Source: Epiperipatus broadwayi
Lineage: Eukaryota; Onychophora; Udeonychophora; Euonychophora; Peripatidae
Reading direction: 5' to 3'
Assembly (NCBI GenBank): GCA_028023455.1
Contig: JAQFVV010000565.1
Span: forward strand, 188,001-252,000
Length of the DNA: 64,000 nt
The notes beneath the pieces are model-generated. The model did not search any database. It had not been told where the DNA came from and was given only the letters and a program-made list of their open reading frames with translations. This document shows, one piece after another, positions 58,358 to 64,000 of this stretch (position 1 is its first letter; every line of letters starts with the position of its first letter). A program made the position numbers and the translations under genes.

Positions 58358-58784
58358 AGTTTCCTAACTTACTTATGGATCTGAGATTTGAACACTTAAT
58401 AGAAGAACAATACAGAGACTTTAGACCACTCAAAGAAGTATGGAGAGATGCATGTTGGGAGTAACAAAAAGAGATCGAAAATGCAATGTATGGGTAAGAG
58501 AACAAACAGGTGTTACTGACCTCATTGAAAAGATTAAAACACTGAAGTGGAGTTGGGCTAGACATATTGCTAGAAGAGATGATAATAGATGGACAATTGA
58601 AATTTTAAACTGGATTCCAAGAGATTGTAAAAGACCCAGAAAGAGACCACATGTGAGATGGATGGATGAAATAAAGGGTGCAGGGGTAATGTGGAAAAGA
58701 GAAGCTAAAGATAGGAAAAGATGGATTGAACTTGGAGAGATCTTCATCCTGCAGTGGATTGATAATAGCTGATGATCAGTTTCC
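58358..58784 (+). mobile_element. RTE LINE, 413-bp 5'-truncated insertion, 7-bp TSD
   Basis: AGTTTCC occurs at 58358-58364 and 58778-58784. The insert begins within the LTYGSETW region and ends TTGATAATAGCTGATGATC. Confidence 0.82.
58440..58772 (+). pseudogene. RTE C-terminal domain, uninterrupted 110 codons
   Basis: It reads MERCMLGVTKRDRKCNVWV, EQTGVTDLIEKIKTLKWSW, ARHIARRDDNRWTIEILNW, and on to LQWIDNS stop without a break. It is nearly the same protein as on the minus strand at 637-1030, so the copy is young. It lacks endonuclease and RT and cannot act on its own. The start codon is only the first Met in a truncated frame. Confidence 0.88.
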
Positions 58785-58854
58785 AAACACATTACACTTT
58801 TTCTTTCTTTTTGACTTTACATAAAAAAAAACAACTTATCATCTACTTTACTGT

Positions 58855-59170
58855 TGTGCAGTTTGATATGTATATGGCAGTTCCACCGATGAATAGATCT
58901 CACACACATAGAACATCTTCATTTTTAATGCTTTTATATTTTCAAAAGTATCCTCAAATTATATTTAATATTGTGTTTTTCTCTCTCTTTTTGTGTGTAT
59001 ATATAAATTGACTTAATGAATATATTTCTTAATTTTTAACCATGATCATTATGTACTAAAATAGGAGTATTTTCAAAATAACTGATAACAAATATTACTG
59101 CTGTTAAGTGCTATTACCTATGTTTTATGTAATGAAGTGATGCAATTTATCAATTAGTTTTGTAAGGGTA
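58855..59170. repeat. Dispersed repeat M, copy 1
   Basis: CAGTTTGATATGTATATGGC and CCACCGATGAATAGATCT, followed further on by AAAATAACTGATAACAAATA and TGCTATTACCTATG. The same order with divergence occurs at 61560-61870. Confidence 0.5.
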
Positions 59171-59593
59171 GCTTACAATCCTATGAAAACCAACCTATAT
59201 ATGGCACCACTACCAAATTGAGCCTGTTCAAAACATAAGCTTAACTAATAGTTTGGTCAGATATGAGCTATCCTTTCTATTAATCATATATATATATATA
59301 TATGACAGATGTTGCTTTGTTAAATATCAAGTTAGATAAATGTTGCGATGAACTGATTTTAATTGTTTTGTGAAAAATAAAAGCTCATTTAAAAAAATCA
59401 CTTATATATATATATATTAGCAATAGACTAATGATCAATGTATTGTACATCATGAATTGAGACAGAGACTGAGTAAGCATAGTGATGACCCAATGTCAAG
59501 TCAATCACTAAGCAACCAAGTGTGGAAAATAAAATTACCATTCTATTATGTAATTTTTTATATTTTTTTTGTTAACTACAACCAAGATAACAT
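59171..59593. other. Unannotated
   Basis: Short TA runs lie at 59287-59303 and 59404-59418. No gene was seen. Confidence 0.5.
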
Positions 59594-59737
59594 GTGCAAC
59601 AACAGGCAGTTACGGCTGTCTCAAAAGAAATGAAAAAACTAGTATACCAAACACTGGAAGCTAAGCTTGGTAGAGAAGCAAAGCCAGTTCATTTCCGTCA
59701 TCTTTATTATTTTTTTAAAATAATGCATCAACCATAG
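59594..59737 (+). CDS. Exon-like open patch, 47 codons (unknown)
   Basis: The frame reads VQQQAVTAVSKEMKKLVYQT, LEAKLGREAKPVHFRHLYYF then a short tail and TAG. Its balanced composition contrasts with the flanks. It follows a T-rich tract and AACAACAG, which could be an acceptor. A TAA lies in frame two codons upstream. No family recognised. It may be an exon, a fragment of a transposon protein, or chance. Confidence 0.25.
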   Translation: MQQQAVTAVSKEMKKLVYQTLEAKLGREAKPVHFRHLYYFFKIMHQP

Positions 59738-61559
59738 AAAGCCAACAACCTGAGATCGAAGGTTTGTATGTAAAGGAAAATGAATGATTTGTTCAAATAC
59801 TCTGAATTATCCATATAACTTTCTTAGCACAAATCCATAAGCAGTTAAAACTGACATTTGTATTAAAAGGATCATGATAAGTTTGTGCAATTTAATAAAA
59901 TAAGTGAACTGTTTTTAAATTGATATTGGAGAAACCATGCTATTATTCGAACTCGAATAGAGAAGGAATAGAATTTTTGCCTGCACTTAAACAAAATGAT
60001 GAATTTTTTTTTTGTATAAACCATTAAATATCAAATCAAAAATAAACAAAATTTAAGTTTGTTATAAACCACTGTGCAATGTATTCTGGCTAAATCACTA
60101 GTGAGGACTGAAGTGCCACTATCCCGACCCTGAAAGTGCAATGACTTCATCTACTTACTTCTATAATGCCTAAAAAAAGCTCCAATTGTCCTATATCAAA
60201 TCTCTACATGGATTGAGAAAAAGAATGACTACAGAGAATGGATGTAATGTTATTTCGAGTATGTTATATAGGAATTCCAATGAGTGACAGATGTCAAACA
60301 AGGAGAGCAATCCAAAAAAGAGATAGGTCATACCCATGAAGACATTGTTCTCCAGCTCATGAACACTAAACAAAATAATCTGATGAAAACTCTGATTTTG
60401 TTACATATTCTTATTAATTATATATTTGTAATTTTTTTAAATTTTCTTTATACACTTGGAAGTGTAAGTGTCTATGATTTGGAAGAGTCCATTATAAGTG
60501 AAAGCAATAAAATGAGGGGGGGGGATCATTAAGTTGGATAAAAAAATTACTTGTTTTAAATAAAGTTTAGATCAGCTTTCTCTCTGTAGTGATTTAGCAT
60601 TGATCATCATGATATGGGATAAGGTAACATCTTTAAGTCTATTCCATTTCAAGCACACACATTTATTAGAGGACATAGTTCATGTTATTTGTTTGTTAAC
60701 TAATAATCATTCATATATATATATATATGGTAGAAGTGATGAATATTGTGTGGATGTTCTTTCCTATCAACTTTAGGAAACTATATATATAGATAGGGGG
60801 GTCCCCAAAAAGATGGAATATCACTAATTTGAATTGGACAATGAAGCCACTACAGATATATCTGCATAATATTGTAAATTAACTAGTTAGCTTCACAGTC
60901 AATTTAATAAATGTTTTTTTTTTATTTGCTTTGTAAATAATTAGTACCATATCACGTATTTCTTCCATTGGGAAAGAGTTTGGAATCATGAATATATTTA
61001 ATAGTTGATATGGTAGACATCCATCCTTGACAAACACAATTATACAACTTTATCTCATTAAAGAGTTAAAAAAAATTCTTTTTACTTTGTTTTTACATTT
61101 AAGAAACATTGTCAAATCTATTTATATTAAACTGGTCTCTAGTTTATTAAAATTATTTATGCATTCACTTATCAACCGATAACTGAGGATATACATACAC
61201 ACACATCTTACTCTTATTTAATAATGTATAGATGTGCTTGGTTGAATGATTAAATTAATTGTAACCTATATAGAGGTGGAGCAGTTGCTATCATATATAA
61301 GTTCATCTCTGAAGAGAGTCAAAGGCAGATTTCTTCCTGAGTTTGAATATTGAGGTGTAATGGAGCCCGAAGGAGAGGTGAGTTATGGATGAACTAGCCC
61401 ATTATTGTATCTAAATTTAATGTGTAAATATAGAGCTAGCCCATTGGAAGTGGATACAATCATAGATTATGTATTTCATCACATCATTGATGGCATCCTA
61501 CCAGAAGACCATAGTAAGATGTGTCTCCTCTATCTTGTGGTAAAACCCTGATCTGTCAC
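59738..61559. other. Unannotated, 1.8 kb
   Basis: A G-run lies at 60516-60524. TA runs lie at about 60713-60728. 61280-61550 is less AT-rich (GGTGTAATGGAGCCCGAAGG), but without an open frame. Confidence 0.45.
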
Positions 61560-61870
61560 AGTTTATTCTGATGTAGTTTGGCATATGTATAGTGACACCA
61601 TCAATGAGTGTATAGTGGCTTCACCAGTGAATAGTTTACATGTAAAGATTTGTAATTCGTGTATATTTTAAAAAGCTTTCAATACTTAATTTTTCCTATT
61701 TTATCTGTTTCTATGGGTATGTATAAATTTACTTACAAATATATTTCATAATTCAATTTATATTTAATTTGTTTTAAAATAGAAATATCATTAAACATAA
61801 CCGATAATAAATATAAGTACTTTGAAATGATATTATCTACATATTTATATATTGAAGGGATTTACATTTA
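61560..61870. repeat. Dispersed repeat M, copy 2
   Basis: TAGTTTGGCATATGTATAGT and CACCAGTGAATAGTTTACAT, then CATAACCGATAATAAATATA and GATATTATCTACAT, parallel copy 1. Confidence 0.5.
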
Positions 61871-63056
61871 GAAATATTTAGTAGATATACTTAAGTTACA
61901 ATATTTTTCAAAATAAAACATATCTTAATTATTTTTTCTTCATCAACTTGTCCTTATTAAAATCAATATTGAATATGGATCTTTATATCAAAAATATTCA
62001 ATTTTTATTCATTAATATTTTTTTAATGAATATAGTTATTACAAATATAAAAACCGAATAGCTTTACTTTATTTAAGTTAAATTTTTGTTTTTAAATATA
62101 AAAGTATAAAAAGATTTTGAAAATGCTTTTCGTAAAATTATTAAAAGTGAATAATTTTTTACTAAATTGATTATAATTATAACTATATAAGATAACCGTA
62201 TTGAAAAAAGCTTTCTTACAGTTTGCTTTATGTGCTTGGCCGACTTTTGACTCCTATGAGTCATAGATGTAGCATAAATTATAAATTACAAGTGGGTGTA
62301 TATATGATGTTATTGCTCATTTACATAAAATTTAAATATGATCTTTAATTAGGGGAGGGGGGGTAGACCATTTTTTTCAGAGGAGCATATAAAGAAATTT
62401 TTTTTAATACGGTTATCCTATAATTATAATTACAGTAATTTGAGTTAAAGCGTATAATTTTATAATTAAATATATTATAAAATTGAAATAAATTACATTT
62501 ATATATCTTCATTAAATATTCAAGTATGCATTTTAAAACTACCACATTAACATTTCTGCTGTTGTATCTATCATAAACATAGAACATATATCATAGATTA
62601 GAGCTTAATATTATGTAATATAGATTTCGTAAAATTTCTGTTTTTACATAAGTACCAAATATACTGCAATAATACTTAATTTGTCACTGGTTACCTTTAT
62701 AACTTTATATAATTTTACTGATTATAGATGAATGAAATAAAAATTATTATTAAAATGTGTCGGAAAAGGACTATTGGATAGTCGAAACTTTCAGCCTTTT
62801 TTGAAAATGTGAAATAATATAATATTGCATTGTATACAGTGCATGAAACAACATATTGTTTACTCACATTAGTAGAATGTTATTAGTAAGCTGTAAAAGA
62901 AAATTGAATGATATGGCATTTATATCTTAACCCATTCACACTTCAGCACTTTCCAACCATATTCTAATAGTCTGAGTTAATAGTCCAACATTATAAATTT
63001 AGTGTGGAAAACTTTATTCAACATTATGTATCAATGAACTGGTCTTGGTTTTTTAG
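61871..63056. other. Unannotated AT-rich stretch, 1.2 kb
   Basis: A G-rich run lies at 62352-62366. No gene was seen. Confidence 0.5.
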
Positions 63057-63649
63057 AAATATAAATTTAAATGTTCAACTATGTGTTAGAAAAGTATTTG
63101 TAAACTCTATATTTGTGTTAATATAAATACACAAGTATAAATTAAATATAAACTATAATATATATAATCACTGTCTCAAACGAATGACAAATTTTTATCA
63201 ATTTACTCAAACGCTTTCAAAGGCCTATGCCTTCATTTTCAAGAAGTATCTGGAATAAATTATGCAAATTAGGGTGAACTAGATATGCAAATAAGGGTGG
63301 ACTAGATCAGCATGAGTTGTAAATGAGAGTTAAAGAGGCATGTTATATCATCTCTGACATCCATGCCATGAATAAAAAGGAAACATTTTATGCCATCTCT
63401 AGGAAATGGCAGATCTAGGTCAATGAGGATCTAGTCCACCCTTATTTGCATATCTAGTCCACCCTAATTTGCATAGTTTATTCCAGCTATTTCTTGAAAA
63501 TGAAGGTTTAGACCTTTGAAAATGCTTGGGTAAATTGATAAAAATTTGTCATTTGTTTGAGATGGTGATTACATACATTATAGTTTATATTTAATTTATA
63601 CATGTGTATTTATATTAACATAAATATAGAGTTTACAAATATAAATTTA
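63057..63649. mobile_element. Hairpin element I, 13-bp TSD
   Basis: AAATATAAATTTA occurs at 63057-63069 and 63637-63649. The left tail is 63070-63099 (AATGTTCAACTATGTGTTAG). The palindrome runs 63100-63636 with edges GTAAACTCTATATTTGTG and AAATATAGAGTTTAC. Inner arms include AACGCTTTCAAAGGCC and tandem blocks ATATGCAAATAAGGGTGGAC / CCACCCTTATTTGCATA. The loop lies around 63330-63400. Confidence 0.85.
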
Positions 63650-63690
63650 CAAATGAAAAACATTTATAAAAATCATATATGAACATTTTA

Positions 63691-63922
<232 letters not shown>

Positions 63923-64000
63923 TAAAATAGGTAATTAGAACAATTCCTTTTGTTGTTCATTGGCTGTTATAATAGTATTAAAAAAAATTTTCATTGAAAG

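Overview
This window reads as a gene-poor, strongly AT-rich stretch of an animal nuclear genome, most likely an invertebrate. Nothing looks prokaryotic or organellar: there are no operons and no long host ORF. The recognisable coding matter is non-LTR retrotransposon debris (RTE clade and an L1/Tx1-like LINE), a Penelope-like element with a GIY-YIG endonuclease, and tRNA-derived SINEs. That mix is typical of large metazoan genomes. The species cannot be named from the sequence.

Layout. 1-6 kb: a SINE, a 5'-truncated RTE copy bounded by a 10-bp target-site duplication (TSD), then palindromic elements. 6-11.2 kb: a four-unit minisatellite and an old RTE copy split by a 2-kb L1/Tx1-like LINE with a poly(A) tail. 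11-16 kb: a GA microsatellite, a Penelope-like fragment, and RTE remnants, one of them hit by a palindromic element. 16.9-19 kb: a 160-bp satellite array and palindrome relatives. 20-31 kb: palindromic elements, a 1.2-kb minisatellite and two SINEs. 31-42 kb: more dispersed repeats and the only exon-like segments with consensus splice sites (35.3-36.9 kb, possibly 38.1 kb). 42-54 kb: a possible piggyBac remnant, several hairpins, a SINE, and a candidate exon of an NPC2/ML-domain protein at 53.6 kb. 54-64 kb: short RTE 3' ends, a near-perfect 401-bp palindrome, and a closing palindrome next to a (AAT)n microsatellite.

The most unusual signal is architectural. At least six families unrelated in sequence (A, C, E, G, I, K, plus the singleton at 3.1 kb) share one build: an inverted-repeat or hairpin body, a unique tail of about 25-55 bp on one side only, and an 11-15 bp direct repeat (9-14 bp in family A) bounding body plus tail. 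TSDs of that size, variable 5' ends and one conserved end are hallmarks of target-primed reverse transcription, not of classical cut-and-paste MITEs. Some families occur in both folded and unfolded versions (C, G, L). This suggests a process that makes inverted duplications during retroposition. I treat this as the candidate undescribed system. The link to LINE or Penelope machinery is inference.

No complete host gene is supported. Exon calls are low confidence and rest only on open frames, splice-site consensus and weak family resemblance.
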